DNA of 64,000 nucleotides from Pseudoalteromonas denitrificans DSM 6059 (GCF_900112265.1 NZ_FOLO01000002.1:180205-244204), one strand, 5' to 3'. Positions 19,266 through 29,158 are shown, counted from the first letter of the stretch. Program-made: numbers and translations. Notes: generated by a model from the letters alone, not told the origin.

Positions 19266-20109
19266 ATCTTACGCCTACCTTGGCTTTATGTTGATAGCTT
19301 TGAGTGATAATTGGGCTATTTCCTATTGCCCCTGAAAACCAAGTTGATAATATGCCACTCATAAATACCCAATGCTCAGATAAAGGGTACTCAGCATGAA
19401 ACTCGATCAAAGCACTAAAGCCGTTATCGGGCCTATATTGCGCTCTAAAGCTTCTTTCTTCCTCTGGACTAATGCCGTAATAGTATTGGGTAAACTTTTC
19501 AGAATAAATGTTAATACCTGCTGCAGTGCGAAACTCCCAGTTCTTCCAGATTTGTATACGGCTTATAAAAGAATTGAATAACCAGCTGTCATGAGCTCCT
19601 GAAATATCTTTTAACAGTTCAAAAGATACTTGAGTATCTTTAAAGCGACGAGATAAACGCATGCCTATGTTAAAGTCGTATTCTCTTGTGCTTATTCCTG
19701 CAAGATCAGGTTTTATATCATCATCATAATTATAACCACTTTCACTAAAACCTTTTTGAAAGTTGGTTCCAATAATATCAAGACCCCAGTCATATTTATC
19801 TATAAGGCTGTAACCTAATAAAAATGTACCACTGATTTGGGTATTGTCTAAATCTAAATAAAATTTGTTATATGATATCGCAAGGTTTAAATCTAACTCA
19901 AGTCCTTGTTCAAATGAGTCGGTACTGATTAAGTAGGAGTCTTGAATGAAATGACTGGCACCAAAGCTCCAATCCCAATCAAAACCTTGCGTTGGCTCTA
20001 GTTCATTATCAGCATAAAGTCGGTTACTCGCATTTGTTGTCATCGTGCTAAACAAAGCGATTAGACACATTAATGTGATGGTTATATTTTTTGATATATG
20101 CTTAAACAT
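19255..20109 (-). CDS. MipA/OmpV-family outer-membrane protein, cassette B
   Basis: A predicted outer-membrane beta-barrel, the counterpart of the cassette A barrel but strongly diverged. An ATG at 20142 opens the frame, but the ATG at 20109 has AAGG about 6 bases upstream and gives a clean signal peptide (MFKHISKNITITLMC through TTNA-S). The mature chain has alternating Tyr/Trp-rich strands and ends with the barrel signal VGVRYVF. The DUF3019 gene overlaps its last 11 bases. Its role, like that of cassette A, is probably in sensing or remodelling the envelope (inference). Confidence 0.75.
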   Translation of the reverse strand: MFKHISKNITITLMCLIALFSTMTTNASNRLYADNELEPTQGFDWDWSFGASHFIQDSYLISTDSFEQGLELDLNLAISYNKFYLDLDNTQISGTFLLGYSLIDKYDWGLDIIGTNFQKGFSESGYNYDDDIKPDLAGISTREYDFNIGMRLSRRFKDTQVSFELLKDISGAHDSWLFNSFISRIQIWKNWEFRTAAGINIYSEKFTQYYYGISPEEERSFRAQYRPDNGFSALIEFHAEYPLSEHWVFMSGILSTWFSGAIGNSPIITQSYQHKAKVGVRYVF

Positions 20110-20175
20110 GGAAACCTTGCAACCGAATTCTATTTTTGACATGTGTTATTGTATTGTTAAACACTGTGTTGTAAC

Positions 20176-20189
20176 TGTAAAAAATTGTA
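20176..20189 (-). promoter_or_regulatory. Possible RstA-like box upstream of cassette B
   Basis: On the minus strand this reads TACA-N6-TACA, the spacing of the E. coli RstA box (TACATNTNGTTACA). A third TACA lies 2 bases closer to the gene (20170-20173). The site is about 65 bases before the start of the cassette B MipA-like gene, in a very AT-rich gap. No equally good site was found before cassette A. Confidence 0.4.
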
Positions 20190-20203
20190 ATTTTTTAATT
20201 TTG

Positions 20204-21022
20204 TTATTTTTTATTATAGACTTTTAATTTCTTCATCAGAATATTAACTAATAATTCACTGGAATTATGGGTTAATTTATCTACCTCTTCTTGTGTGCAA
20301 GCGCCTGATATTTTTTTTAATTTAGATGAGATATTCGAAATTTGATAGCTTGGCAATTGTGCCGGTGTATGTGCTCTTATAATTCTAGCTTCTTGAGTAT
20401 TGTTAGCTGATACGAAAGCTTTTATTTCATCTTTATTTGTGATTTTTTCATGTATATTTAAGTGGTAATTCAAAGGCGTTAAAAGTTGGCTACTGTTCAT
20501 AGTTGCTTGTGCAAACCAAATTACATCACCAGATTTTATATGCGTAAGTCGAAAACTAATGTTTGAGTTCATAGATGCACATGTTTTTAAATTGTACTTT
20601 TGCTGTAAATCATCATTGTTTAATGCATCTTTATTTGACAGTTGATAAGTTATTTTAGGTCCAGAGTGATGAGTTAACTTATTTAAAGTTAATTTATAGT
20701 CTCCTTTAGCATTGTTTTGAACAAGGGATAGATTCTTAGCCGATAATTTATTTTTGAGTATTTTTCTTAAATTGTAGTTAACTGGTGATTTTGATAAATC
20801 AAGTTCGACTGTTTGCAGTGGCGTTATCTTGTGTGCGGGTAACTGAACAGATTTTACTTTTGTTTCAGGAATCGCTTTTGAGTGCTTATTTTTATAAATT
20901 AAGGTGATATTCTTAGACTTTAATACTGGTTTACTTGGCATCGCTAATAATGGTGCAGGTGGAGTTATTAGCTGACAACCAGTTAATAAAAGAATGTAGC
21001 AAATCATTAGCATTAAGCGCAT
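20204..21022 (-). CDS. Hypothetical lipoprotein
   Basis: I do not recognise this 272-residue protein beyond its export signal: a short hydrophobic N-terminus with lipobox LLTGC and lipidated C16. The mature protein is lysine- and asparagine-rich, mostly beta-like, with no known motif. It has a good ribosome site (GGAAACACA before ATG). It is on the same strand as cassette B, with its stop about 95 bases before the MipA-like start, so it could share transcription or simply be a neighbour. Confidence 0.65.
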   Translation of the reverse strand: MRLMLMICYILLLTGCQLITPPAPLLAMPSKPVLKSKNITLIYKNKHSKAIPETKVKSVQLPAHKITPLQTVELDLSKSPVNYNLRKILKNKLSAKNLSLVQNNAKGDYKLTLNKLTHHSGPKITYQLSNKDALNNDDLQQKYNLKTCASMNSNISFRLTHIKSGDVIWFAQATMNSSQLLTPLNYHLNIHEKITNKDEIKAFVSANNTQEARIIRAHTPAQLPSYQISNISSKLKKISGACTQEEVDKLTHNSSELLVNILMKKLKVYNKK

Positions 21023-21183
21023 TGTGTTTCCTGTTTAAATAAGCTGAACCAAATTTCAGGCGCTAGTATATCTTAGTTAGGCTTAAGTTGCTTCTTTGGT
21101 GTGCCTGTTTGTAATTTGCCTATGCACATCATGTATTTGATGTGATAAAATTATCAGTGAATTCATATTATTTAGAGACTAAG

Positions 21184-22317
21184 ATGCAGTACATTTTTGC
21201 ATTGTTAATTGTAACAGCAAGTTTTTTTGCTCAAAGTACAACAGAGAACTGGAATAAACTAACAGGTTCTTATGTAAAACACTTAAAACAAGCACTTAAT
21301 AAAAAATCGATCCCTGGTGCAGCACTATCTATTGTAAATACAAATTATGACTCAATTGCATTAGGGGTAGGTCAAACAAAAATAAAAAATGGTGAATCTA
21401 TTACTGTTAATACACGATTCAGACTGGCCTCCATTTCAAAAACCTTTGCGGGTTCATTGACATCAAAACTTGCTGAGCAAGGTGCATTTTCACTTAATGA
21501 CTCAGTTGAGAAATATTTACCAAATATCAAATTTTCAAATTTTGATGAGTCGCTTAAAATTTATCATTTGTTAAGTCATTCTAGTGGTTTAGTACCTAAT
21601 GCTTATGATAATTTAATAGAATCAAGAATGAATTACCCCGATATTGTTAATAAACTAACCAGTGTCATGCCATTATGTATACCTGGAAGGTGCTATGGCT
21701 ATCAGAATGTTATGTTTAGTTTGATTGGCGAGATAACAAAAAAAAGCACAGGTGTGAGCTATAGTGACTGGTTAAATAAAGCTATTTTTAAACCTTTAAA
21801 TATGAAAAATGCCAGTATTGGTTTTGAAGCTATGGTTGCTGATAAACACTATGCACACCCTCATGTAAAAGGTCGAAAAAGATGGCACACGGCTAAACTT
21901 AAAAAAAATTATTATAAGGTTGAACCTGCAGCGGGAGTTAACGCCAGTGCATCTGATATGGTGCAGTGGCTAAAGGCACAGTTAGGTTCTTATCCACAAA
22001 TATTGAACGATAAAACCTTAAAACAACAAATTTTTGGTTATACAAAAACAAAAAAAGAATTAAAACGCCGTATTTGGCGAGAGAAGTTAAAACAAGCTCA
22101 TTACGGTTTAGGCTGGCGAATTTATGATTATGGTGGCGAGCAATTATATTATCATAGCGGTTGGGTTCAAGGGTACCGTGCTGATATTGTTGTGATCCCA
22201 AGGCTTAATATAGGTTTTAGCCTTATGCTTAATGCAGAAACTGGCTTGATAAATGAATTGACAACCGATTTTATTGATCGTGTACTTTTAGAATATAAAA
22301 ATAAGGAAACCGCATGA
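21184..22317 (+). CDS. Secreted beta-lactamase-related serine hydrolase
   Basis: A penicillin-binding-like serine hydrolase (class C beta-lactamase/AmpH/esterase superfamily) of 377 residues. The nucleophile motif SxxK is SISK in RLASISKTFAG, the YxN motif is YQN, and HSG in YYHSGWVQGY fills the KTG position. The start at 21184 gives a signal peptide (MQYIFALLIVTASFFAQS); a GTG at 21142 only adds residues before it. The product is expected in the periplasm. The actual substrate (peptidoglycan peptide, ester or D-amino acid compound) cannot be told. Its stop overlaps the next start by 4 bases. Confidence 0.87.
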   Translation: MQYIFALLIVTASFFAQSTTENWNKLTGSYVKHLKQALNKKSIPGAALSIVNTNYDSIALGVGQTKIKNGESITVNTRFRLASISKTFAGSLTSKLAEQGAFSLNDSVEKYLPNIKFSNFDESLKIYHLLSHSSGLVPNAYDNLIESRMNYPDIVNKLTSVMPLCIPGRCYGYQNVMFSLIGEITKKSTGVSYSDWLNKAIFKPLNMKNASIGFEAMVADKHYAHPHVKGRKRWHTAKLKKNYYKVEPAAGVNASASDMVQWLKAQLGSYPQILNDKTLKQQIFGYTKTKKELKRRIWREKLKQAHYGLGWRIYDYGGEQLYYHSGWVQGYRADIVVIPRLNIGFSLMLNAETGLINELTTDFIDRVLLEYKNKETA

Positions 22318-22790
22318 AACGTTATTTATTAGTATTATGTTTTTTTAGCATTACTGCTTTTGCAGCACCGAATAAAATATTTTTGCTTCGTCATGCTGAA
22401 AAACAATCTGGGGAAAATCCAAGTTTAACTTTAGCAGGAAAAAAACGTGCGCTTTGGCTGGCTAATAAATTGAGTGAATATCAGCCAAACCTGCTCTTCA
22501 GTACAGATTATAATCGAACAAAAGAAACCTTAGCACCTTTAGCTAAAAATGAAAAAGTAGACGTTATTATTTACGATCCTAGAAAGTTAGCTGAATTCTC
22601 AAAACAATTAAAAGCACTAGAGGGGATCGTCGTTGTTGCGGGCCATAGTAATACAACACCTATGTTGGCGAATATGTTAACTGGAGAAAAATTTAGTCAA
22701 TTTAATGAAATGCAATTTGATTCATACTTTGAAATAAATTTATTAAATCAAAGATACATTGCAGAAATCAAAAGTATGGGACTTAAATAG
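22314..22790 (+). CDS. Secreted histidine phosphatase (SixA-like)
   Basis: A histidine phosphatase superfamily protein of 158 residues. The phosphohistidine motif LLRHAEK and the second catalytic His in VVVAGHSNT are present. The N-terminus (MKRYLLVLCFFSITAFA-AP) is a signal peptide, so unlike cytosolic SixA it should act in the periplasm. Its ATG overlaps the serine hydrolase stop in an ATGA junction, so the two are co-translated. The substrate is unknown. Confidence 0.88.
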   Translation: MKRYLLVLCFFSITAFAAPNKIFLLRHAEKQSGENPSLTLAGKKRALWLANKLSEYQPNLLFSTDYNRTKETLAPLAKNEKVDVIIYDPRKLAEFSKQLKALEGIVVVAGHSNTTPMLANMLTGEKFSQFNEMQFDSYFEINLLNQRYIAEIKSMGLK

Positions 22791-22801
22791 ATGTGCCCAT
22801 A

Positions 22802-22835
22802 AATTAAAAGGTTAGCGAGTGCTAACCTTTTAATT
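22802..22835. terminator. Bidirectional terminator
   Basis: A 15-bp stem (AATTAAAAGGTTAGC with GCTAACCTTTTAATT) around a GAGT loop, between the convergent phosphatase and yhbY genes. Confidence 0.87.
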
Positions 22836-22841
22836 TAAAAC

Positions 22842-23138
22842 TTATTTGCGAGGCAATTGTATTTTTTTATCTGGGCTTTGACGATATAATACAACGGTAT
22901 GACCAATGGTATGTAATTTTTCAGCGCCTGTTTCACGAACAATTGCGTCAAAAATTAGTTTTTTAGTTTCACGGTCGTCAGTTGGAACTTTAACTTTAAT
23001 TAATTCGTGTATCTCTAGAGCGCTTTGAATTTCTACAATTACACCCTCTGTAAGGCCGTTAGAACCTAGTAATACCACTGGCTTAAGGCTATGTGCCTCG
23101 CCTTTTAAAAATTGCTTTTGTTTATTTGATAATTTCAT
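22842..23138 (-). CDS. yhbY: Ribosome-associated RNA-binding protein YhbY (CRM domain)
   Basis: A 98-residue CRM-domain RNA-binding protein linked to large-subunit assembly. The family start LSNKQKQFLKGEAHSLKPVV, the GxxG-type loop LGSNGLTEGV and the closing IGHTVVLYRQS are all visible. It is divergent from rlmE, as in E. coli, with about 110 bases between them for promoters. Confidence 0.94.
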   Translation of the reverse strand: MKLSNKQKQFLKGEAHSLKPVVLLGSNGLTEGVIVEIQSALEIHELIKVKVPTDDRETKKLIFDAIVRETGAEKLHTIGHTVVLYRQSPDKKIQLPRK

Positions 23139-23249
23139 AATGTTACATTTTTCACTGGATAAAGCTTGAATTATGGGTATTCTACCGCCATCTAATGAAT
23201 AATACTAATATGTTGGGTATTTTGTTAAATACTATAGTTGAGCAAGAAG

Positions 23250-23879
23250 ATGACAAATAAAAAGCAGTCAGCCAGTTCGCAACGCTGGATGAAAGAGCAT
23301 TTTGATGACCATTACGTGAATGAAGCTAAAAAAAGAGGGTTCAGATCGCGTGCTGTATTTAAGCTTGAAGAGCTGCAGCAAAAAGATAAACTAATCAAAA
23401 CAGGTTTTACAGTGGTTGACTTGGGAGCAGCCCCAGGAGGTTGGTCGCAATACTGTGTTGAACATGCAGGAATGGATGGCACTGTAATAGCGTGTGATAT
23501 CTTGCCAATGGACCCTATAGCAGGCGTTGATTTTTTACAAGGCGATTTTAGAGAAGAAAAAGTGCTTGATGCATTGTTAACAAGAATCGATGGAAAAAAT
23601 GTTGATTTGGTCTTATCTGATATGGCACCAAATTTTAGTGGTAACTTGTCTGTAGATCAGTCTGGTAGTATGTATCTAGTTGAGTTAGCTTTAGATATGT
23701 GTAATCAAGTATTAAAGAAAAATGGAGGTTTTGCAGTAAAAGTATTCCAAGGCGAAGGCTTTGAGCAATTTGTAAAAGATGTAAGAGCATGTTTCAAAAC
23801 GGTCAAAATTAGAAAACCTGACTCATCAAGAGCACGTTCAAGAGAAGTATATGTAGTAGCTACGGGCTACAAACTGTAG
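23250..23879 (+). CDS. rlmE: 23S rRNA 2'-O-ribose methyltransferase RlmE (FtsJ/RrmJ)
   Basis: Methylates U2552 of 23S rRNA with S-adenosylmethionine during 50S maturation. From the ATG at 23250 the protein has 209 residues, the same as E. coli RlmE, and the start [18 protein letters not shown] matches it. A TTG four codons upstream is a weaker alternative. The SAM site [14 protein letters not shown] and the catalytic region LVLSDMAPN and AVKVFQGEG are intact. It is directly upstream of ftsH, as in E. coli. Confidence 0.96.
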   Translation: MTNKKQSASSQRWMKEHFDDHYVNEAKKRGFRSRAVFKLEELQQKDKLIKTGFTVVDLGAAPGGWSQYCVEHAGMDGTVIACDILPMDPIAGVDFLQGDFREEKVLDALLTRIDGKNVDLVLSDMAPNFSGNLSVDQSGSMYLVELALDMCNQVLKKNGGFAVKVFQGEGFEQFVKDVRACFKTVKIRKPDSSRARSREVYVVATGYKL

Positions 23880-23938
23880 TACATTAAGATATTATACTAT
23901 AGTAATTTTAATTTAATTGGAAACAAGAGGTTAACTTC

Positions 23939-25891
23939 TTGAGTGATATGGCAAAAAATCTAATACTTTGGTTAGTCATCGCCGTTGTTTTGATGTCGGT
24001 GTTTCAAAGCTTTAATCCAGGTGATCGCTCAGATCGCCAGATGAGCTATTCTCAGTTCGTATCAGATGTACGAACTAAAGCAGTGCGTGAAGTTCAGGTA
24101 GATCGTACACAAGGCATCATTACTGGTATCAAAGGTAATGGCGATCGCTTTGAAACAGTTGTGCCTATGCATGATGATGATTTATTAAATGACTTATTGA
24201 AAAATGGTGTGAATGTTGTAGGAAAGCTTCCTGAGGAACAGTCTTTCTTAGCGAGTATCTTTATCTCTTGGTTCCCTATGTTACTACTTATTGGTGTATG
24301 GATTTTCTTCATGCGTCAAATGCAAGGTGGTGGTGGTAAAGGGGCTATGTCATTTGGTAAAAGTAAAGCTCGCTTAATGAGTGAAGACCAAATTAAAGTT
24401 ACCTTTAAAGATGTTGCTGGTTGTGATGAAGCAAAAGAAGACGTGACTGAAATGGTCGACTTCTTACGTGACCCAGCTAAATATCAAAAGTTAGGTGGCA
24501 GCATTCCAAAAGGTGTTTTAATGGTTGGACCGCCAGGAACGGGTAAAACCTTGTTAGCTAAAGCTGTTGCTGGTGAAGCAAAAGTACCTTTCTTTGCAAT
24601 TTCAGGTTCTGATTTTGTTGAAATGTTTGTTGGTGTAGGTGCATCACGTGTTCGAGATATGTTTGAACAGGCTAAAAAAGCAGCGCCTTGTATTATATTT
24701 ATTGATGAAATTGATGCCGTTGGTCGCCAGCGTGGTGCAGGTATGGGTGGTGGTCATGATGAACGTGAGCAAACACTTAATCAAATGTTAGTAGAAATGG
24801 ATGGTTTCGAGGGTAATGAAGGAATTATCGTTATCGCTGCAACTAACCGTCCAGATGTGTTAGATCCCGCATTACTTCGTCCTGGTCGTTTTGATCGTCA
24901 GGTTGTTGTTGGTTTACCTGATATTCGTGGTCGTGAGCAAATAGTTAAAGTTCATATGCGAAAAGTGCCATTAGGTGATGATGTTAAAGCTGAAGTCATT
25001 GCACGTGGTACACCTGGTTTTTCTGGTGCTGATCTAGCAAATTTAGTCAATGAAGCCGCATTATTTGCCGCACGAAATAATAAACGTGTTGTAAATATGG
25101 CTGAGTTTGATGCTGCAAAAGATAAAATCATGATGGGCGCAGAGCGCAAATCTATGGTTATGAGTGAAGAAGAAAAAGAAATGACGGCTTATCATGAAGC
25201 CGGACATGCAATTGTTGGTCGCTTAGTACCAGACCATGATCCTGTTTATAAAGTATCAATTATTCCGCGTGGTCGTGCACTTGGTGTAACTATGTATTTA
25301 CCAGAAAAAGATCGTGTAAGTCATTCTAAGCGTTTATTAGAGTCGATGATCTCAAGTCTTTATGGTGGTCGTATTGCAGAAGATATCATTTATGGTTCAG
25401 ATCGTGTTTCAACTGGAGCTTCTAATGATATTGAACGTGCCACTGATATTGCACGTAAAATGGTTACTCAATGGGGCTTAAGCGATAAACTAGGGCCACT
25501 TCTTTATGCTAAAGAAGAAGGTGAAGTTTTCTTGGGTCGTACATCAGCACAATCTAATAGTATGTCGGCAGATACTGCTCAGTTAATTGATGCAGAAATT
25601 AGAGACTTTTCCGATCGAAACTATCTAAGAGCAGAGCAGATATTAAAAGATAATATTGATATTCTACATGCCATGAAAGATTGTTTAATGACATATGAAA
25701 CCATAGATGCAGGTCAAATTGATGATCTAATGGATAGGAAGCCTGTTAGAGAGCCAAGAGATTTACATGATCAGAAACCTAATTCTGATGATAAAAAATC
25801 AGATAACTCAGATAAGCCTGAAATTAAGGAAGAACCTGAGAAAAAAGATGAATCTAAGCTTGATGATGCAGAGCAAAAATCTGTAGAATAA
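23939..25891 (+). CDS. ftsH: ATP-dependent zinc metalloprotease FtsH
   Basis: A membrane-bound AAA+ protease that degrades unassembled membrane proteins and regulators such as LpxC and sigma-32. Two membrane segments (about residues 8-24 and 104-126) flank a periplasmic domain. Walker A is GPPGTGKT (197-204), Walker [12 protein letters not shown], and the zinc motif HEAGH near 420. The start chosen is TTG at 23939, because AAGAGG lies 8 bases before it but 17 before the ATG at 23948. The resulting MSD- extension also exists in front of E. coli MAKNLILW. The acidic tail past residue 600 is variable in the family. Confidence 0.97.
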   Translation: MSDMAKNLILWLVIAVVLMSVFQSFNPGDRSDRQMSYSQFVSDVRTKAVREVQVDRTQGIITGIKGNGDRFETVVPMHDDDLLNDLLKNGVNVVGKLPEEQSFLASIFISWFPMLLLIGVWIFFMRQMQGGGGKGAMSFGKSKARLMSEDQIKVTFKDVAGCDEAKEDVTEMVDFLRDPAKYQKLGGSIPKGVLMVGPPGTGKTLLAKAVAGEAKVPFFAISGSDFVEMFVGVGASRVRDMFEQAKKAAPCIIFIDEIDAVGRQRGAGMGGGHDEREQTLNQMLVEMDGFEGNEGIIVIAATNRPDVLDPALLRPGRFDRQVVVGLPDIRGREQIVKVHMRKVPLGDDVKAEVIARGTPGFSGADLANLVNEAALFAARNNKRVVNMAEFDAAKDKIMMGAERKSMVMSEEEKEMTAYHEAGHAIVGRLVPDHDPVYKVSIIPRGRALGVTMYLPEKDRVSHSKRLLESMISSLYGGRIAEDIIYGSDRVSTGASNDIERATDIARKMVTQWGLSDKLGPLLYAKEEGEVFLGRTSAQSNSMSADTAQLIDAEIRDFSDRNYLRAEQILKDNIDILHAMKDCLMTYETIDAGQIDDLMDRKPVREPRDLHDQKPNSDDKKSDNSDKPEIKEEPEKKDESKLDDAEQKSVE

Positions 25892-25904
25892 CAAACTTAA
25901 TAAG

Positions 25905-25926
25905 CCCCGAATTATCGGGGTTTTTT
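25905..25926 (+). terminator. Rho-independent terminator of ftsH
   Basis: A 6-bp stem CCCCGA/TCGGGG with a 4-base loop followed by six T. It ends the rlmE-ftsH unit. Confidence 0.85.
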
Positions 25927-26123
25927 AATGAACTTGCTACGTATATTTATTAATGCAACCATATGGCGTTTTTATGAGTTAAGTTATATATTAATTTTTA
26001 TCTAACTTAATATACACTTGTAGAAAATGACGTAGCTAAACTTATAAAATGTTCCGATTTTGATATGAAGCTCTGTATAGTGAGTTTGTTTCGCAAGGAA
26101 CTTTGTTCGCAATGATGTGAATT

Positions 26124-26984
26124 ATGTCTATTTTAAAACTACCAAGAGGCCGAGAGCTTAATCTTAGCCAGCCGCAAGTAATGGCGGTTCTTAATGTTAC
26201 TCCTGATTCTTTTTCTGATGGTGGTAGCTACACAAGTTATGATAACGCTGTCAAATCAGCGTTAAACATGCTGAAATTAGGTGCTTCAATTATAGATGTC
26301 GGTGGAGAATCTACACGCCCCGGAGCTCCAGATGTATCTGAAGAAGAGGAATTAAAACGTGTTATCCCCGTTATAACTTCACTTAGAAAGAAATCAAACT
26401 GCGTTATTTCAATCGATACCAGTAAAGCTGAGGTAATGTCTCAAGCTGTAGCAGCAGGTGCTGATATTATAAATGATGTAAGAGCGTTACAAGAACCTAA
26501 CGCGCTAAAAACTGCAGCTGGCTTGGGTGTGCCTGTATGTCTGATGCATATGCAGGGCCAGCCTAGAACAATGCAAGACTCCCCCACTTATGAAAATTTA
26601 ATTGATGATATTAATTACTTTTTCAAGCAAAGAATTAATGAGTGTGAAGAGTTTGGTATAAACCGAAGCCAAATTATATTAGATCCTGGTTTTGGTTTTG
26701 GTAAGACGTTATCACATAATTATGAGATTTTACAAAAACTTGAATCATTTAAAACCTTAGGTTGCAATGTACTTGCGGGACTTTCACGTAAATCTATGAT
26801 TGGAAATTTGCTAAATAGAAATGCGAACGAAAGATTAGCTGGTTCATTAGCTGGTGCATTAATCGCTGCACAAAAAGGTGCAAAAATAATTAGAGTACAT
26901 GATGTTGCACAAACATCAGATGTACTGAGAGTATGGCAAGCTTGTGAACAAGGCTTGCACAATATAGGAAAAATTAATGTCTGA
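26124..26984 (+). CDS. folP: Dihydropteroate synthase
   Basis: Condenses p-aminobenzoate with the pterin pyrophosphate in folate synthesis; the sulfonamide target. Motifs are [11 protein letters not shown] (residues about 24-34), GGESTRPGA for substrate phosphate, DINDVRAL, and DPGFGFGKT. At 286 residues the length is normal. It follows the ftsH terminator by about 200 bases with its own spacing, and overlaps glmM by 8 bases. Confidence 0.96.
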   Translation: MSILKLPRGRELNLSQPQVMAVLNVTPDSFSDGGSYTSYDNAVKSALNMLKLGASIIDVGGESTRPGAPDVSEEEELKRVIPVITSLRKKSNCVISIDTSKAEVMSQAVAAGADIINDVRALQEPNALKTAAGLGVPVCLMHMQGQPRTMQDSPTYENLIDDINYFFKQRINECEEFGINRSQIILDPGFGFGKTLSHNYEILQKLESFKTLGCNVLAGLSRKSMIGNLLNRNANERLAGSLAGALIAAQKGAKIIRVHDVAQTSDVLRVWQACEQGLHNIGKINV

Positions 26985-28326
26985 TAGAAAGTATTTTGGT
27001 ACCGATGGAGTACGTGGTTTAGTTGGTGAGTTTCCGATCACACCAAAATTTGCGCTTAAATTAGGCTGGGCTGCTGGTAAAGTACTAGCTAAGTCTGGTA
27101 CTCAAAAGGTCATTATCGGTAAAGATACGCGTATTTCTGGTTATTTACTTGAAACGTCTTTGGAAGCTGGTTTAATTGCTGCTGGAATTGATGTTGTACT
27201 GTTGGGGCCAATGCCAACGCCTGCTGTGGCATATCTAACAGAAACTTTCAGGGCTGAAGCAGGTATAGTGATCAGCGCTTCTCACAACCCTTATTATGAT
27301 AATGGTATTAAGTTCTTTTCAAGTAAAGGGCTTAAGCTGGATGATAAAGTTGAACTTGAAATGGAAGCCATGTTAGATGAAAAAATGACATGTGTCTCAT
27401 CTGAACAGTTAGGTAAAGCTAAGCGGTTAGATAATGCTGACGGTCGTTATATTGAGTTCTGTAAAAGTCAGTTTCCACAAACTTTATCGCTAGATGGTTT
27501 AAAAGTGGTTGTTGATTGTGCAAATGGTGCAACATATCACATAGCCCCATCGGTATTAGAAGAGTTAGGCGCAGAAGTCATCACATACGCTTGTGAACCT
27601 GATGGCATAAACATTAATGAAAAATGTGGTGCAACGCATGTTGAAGCTTTAGTTCGTAAAGTTTTAGAAACTAAAGCGGATGTCGGCATTGCTTATGATG
27701 GTGATGGTGACCGTGTAATGATGGTTGATCACAAAGGCCGTGTTTTTGATGGTGATGATATTGTTTATATTACTGCTTGTCAGGCTTTTGAAACCAATAC
27801 ATTAGGCGGAGGTGTTGCTGGCACTGTTATGTCTAATATGGGACTTGAGAATGCTTTAAAAGAAAAAGGCATTGAATTTGAGCGTTCTAAAGTGGGCGAT
27901 CGTTATGTGATGGAGTTACTGAAAGAGAAAGGTTGGAAGATAGGCGGTGAAAGCTCTGGCCATATATTGAATTTAGATTTGACATCAACAGGCGACGGTA
28001 TCATCTCAAGTTTACAAATTTTAGCAGCCATGATAGCGCAAAATAAAACCTTAGAAGATCTAGGTAAAGGGTTTGTTAAGTACCCAATGAATATGATTAA
28101 TGTACGTTACCCTAAAGGAACAGATCCAACAATTAACCCTGAAGTGATACAAGCGGTTCAAGAAGTTGAGGAGATGTTGGCAGGAAAAGGTCGGGTATTA
28201 TTAAGGAAATCAGGTACAGAACCTGTGATCAGAGTAATGGTTGAAGCTGAACATGAAAAACAGGTTTTCGATTATTCAAAGAAAATCGCAGAAGTTGTTG
28301 AATCTGTGAGCAATCAAGACGTTTAA
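26977..28326 (+). CDS. glmM: Phosphoglucosamine mutase
   Basis: Interconverts glucosamine-6-phosphate and glucosamine-1-phosphate for UDP-GlcNAc, thus peptidoglycan and LPS. The phosphoserine is S102 in [12 protein letters not shown], the metal loop is DGDGDRV, the sugar loop GGESSGH and the phosphate loop [12 protein letters not shown]. Length 449, against 445 in E. coli. Its ATG lies inside the end of folP, as in E. coli. Confidence 0.97.
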   Translation: MSDRKYFGTDGVRGLVGEFPITPKFALKLGWAAGKVLAKSGTQKVIIGKDTRISGYLLETSLEAGLIAAGIDVVLLGPMPTPAVAYLTETFRAEAGIVISASHNPYYDNGIKFFSSKGLKLDDKVELEMEAMLDEKMTCVSSEQLGKAKRLDNADGRYIEFCKSQFPQTLSLDGLKVVVDCANGATYHIAPSVLEELGAEVITYACEPDGININEKCGATHVEALVRKVLETKADVGIAYDGDGDRVMMVDHKGRVFDGDDIVYITACQAFETNTLGGGVAGTVMSNMGLENALKEKGIEFERSKVGDRYVMELLKEKGWKIGGESSGHILNLDLTSTGDGIISSLQILAAMIAQNKTLEDLGKGFVKYPMNMINVRYPKGTDPTINPEVIQAVQEVEEMLAGKGRVLLRKSGTEPVIRVMVEAEHEKQVFDYSKKIAEVVESVSNQDV

Positions 28327-28348
28327 GCTTGATAATGACTTGAAACAA

Positions 28349-28382
28349 CGGGCGAGTCACGTTAAAATTCGCCCGCTTTATT
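28349..28382 (+). terminator. Terminator-like hairpin between glmM and tpiA
   Basis: A 7-bp GC-rich stem (CGGGCGA at 28349-28355 with TCGCCCG at 28369-28375), a 13-base loop and CTTTATTT after it. Probably a partial or full stop between glmM and tpiA. Confidence 0.55.
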
Positions 28383-28407
28383 TATTGGAACTTAAAAAGA
28401 GGCTGAA

Positions 28408-29157
28408 ATGGCATCACGTAAACCAATGGTCGCTGGCAACTGGAAAATGAATGGCTCTGTAGAGTTAATTACTACCATGGCTGATACATTGAAAAACGCG
28501 TCAAATAATAAAATTGATGTACTTATTTTTCCTCCGTTCCCGCTTTTATCTAAAGCATTAGAGGCTGACATTGTTGCAGGTTCTCAAACTGTATCTCATG
28601 AAGATGCAGGCGCATTTACAGGTGAAGTAGATGCAAAGCTAGTTTTTGAACTAGGTTGTAAATATACATTAGTAGGTCACTCTGAAAGACGTAGTATTTA
28701 TGGCGAATCTAATGATGTTGTCGCTCTTAAATTTGAAAAAGCGCAAGAGAATAAGCTTATTCCAATTCTATGTGTAGGCGAAAGCGAAACACAAAGAGAA
28801 CAAGGATTAACCGAATCTGTTGTTGCAGAGCAGCTAAATGTAGTAATAGATAAATTAGGTGTAGCGGCACTGGTTAATTCTGTGATAGCATACGAACCCG
28901 TTTGGGCCATAGGCACAGGTAAGACAGCTTCACCCAAACAAGCACAAGAAGTGCACAAATTTATAAGAAACAAAATTGCTGCTTTAGATATGTCTATCGC
29001 AGAAAATATTACACTTCTATATGGTGGAAGTGTAAATGACCAGAATAGCGAATTGTTATTTGCACAAGCAGATATAGATGGTGGTCTGATTGGTGGCGCA
29101 AGCCTAAAACCTGACGCTTTTTTAAGTATTTGTAATAGTGCCCAAAGGAACGCATAA
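28408..29157 (+). CDS. tpiA: Triosephosphate isomerase
   Basis: A glycolytic TIM barrel that interconverts dihydroxyacetone phosphate and glyceraldehyde-3-phosphate. The substrate loop AGNWKMNGS, catalytic His in LVGHSERR, catalytic Glu in YEPVWAIGTG and phosphate loop LYGGSVN are all intact over 249 residues. Placement between glmM and secG is seen in pseudomonads and marine gammaproteobacteria but not in E. coli. The secG start is 1 base past its stop. Confidence 0.97.
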   Translation: MASRKPMVAGNWKMNGSVELITTMADTLKNASNNKIDVLIFPPFPLLSKALEADIVAGSQTVSHEDAGAFTGEVDAKLVFELGCKYTLVGHSERRSIYGESNDVVALKFEKAQENKLIPILCVGESETQREQGLTESVVAEQLNVVIDKLGVAALVNSVIAYEPVWAIGTGKTASPKQAQEVHKFIRNKIAALDMSIAENITLLYGGSVNDQNSELLFAQADIDGGLIGGASLKPDAFLSICNSAQRNA

Positions 29158-29158
29158 A

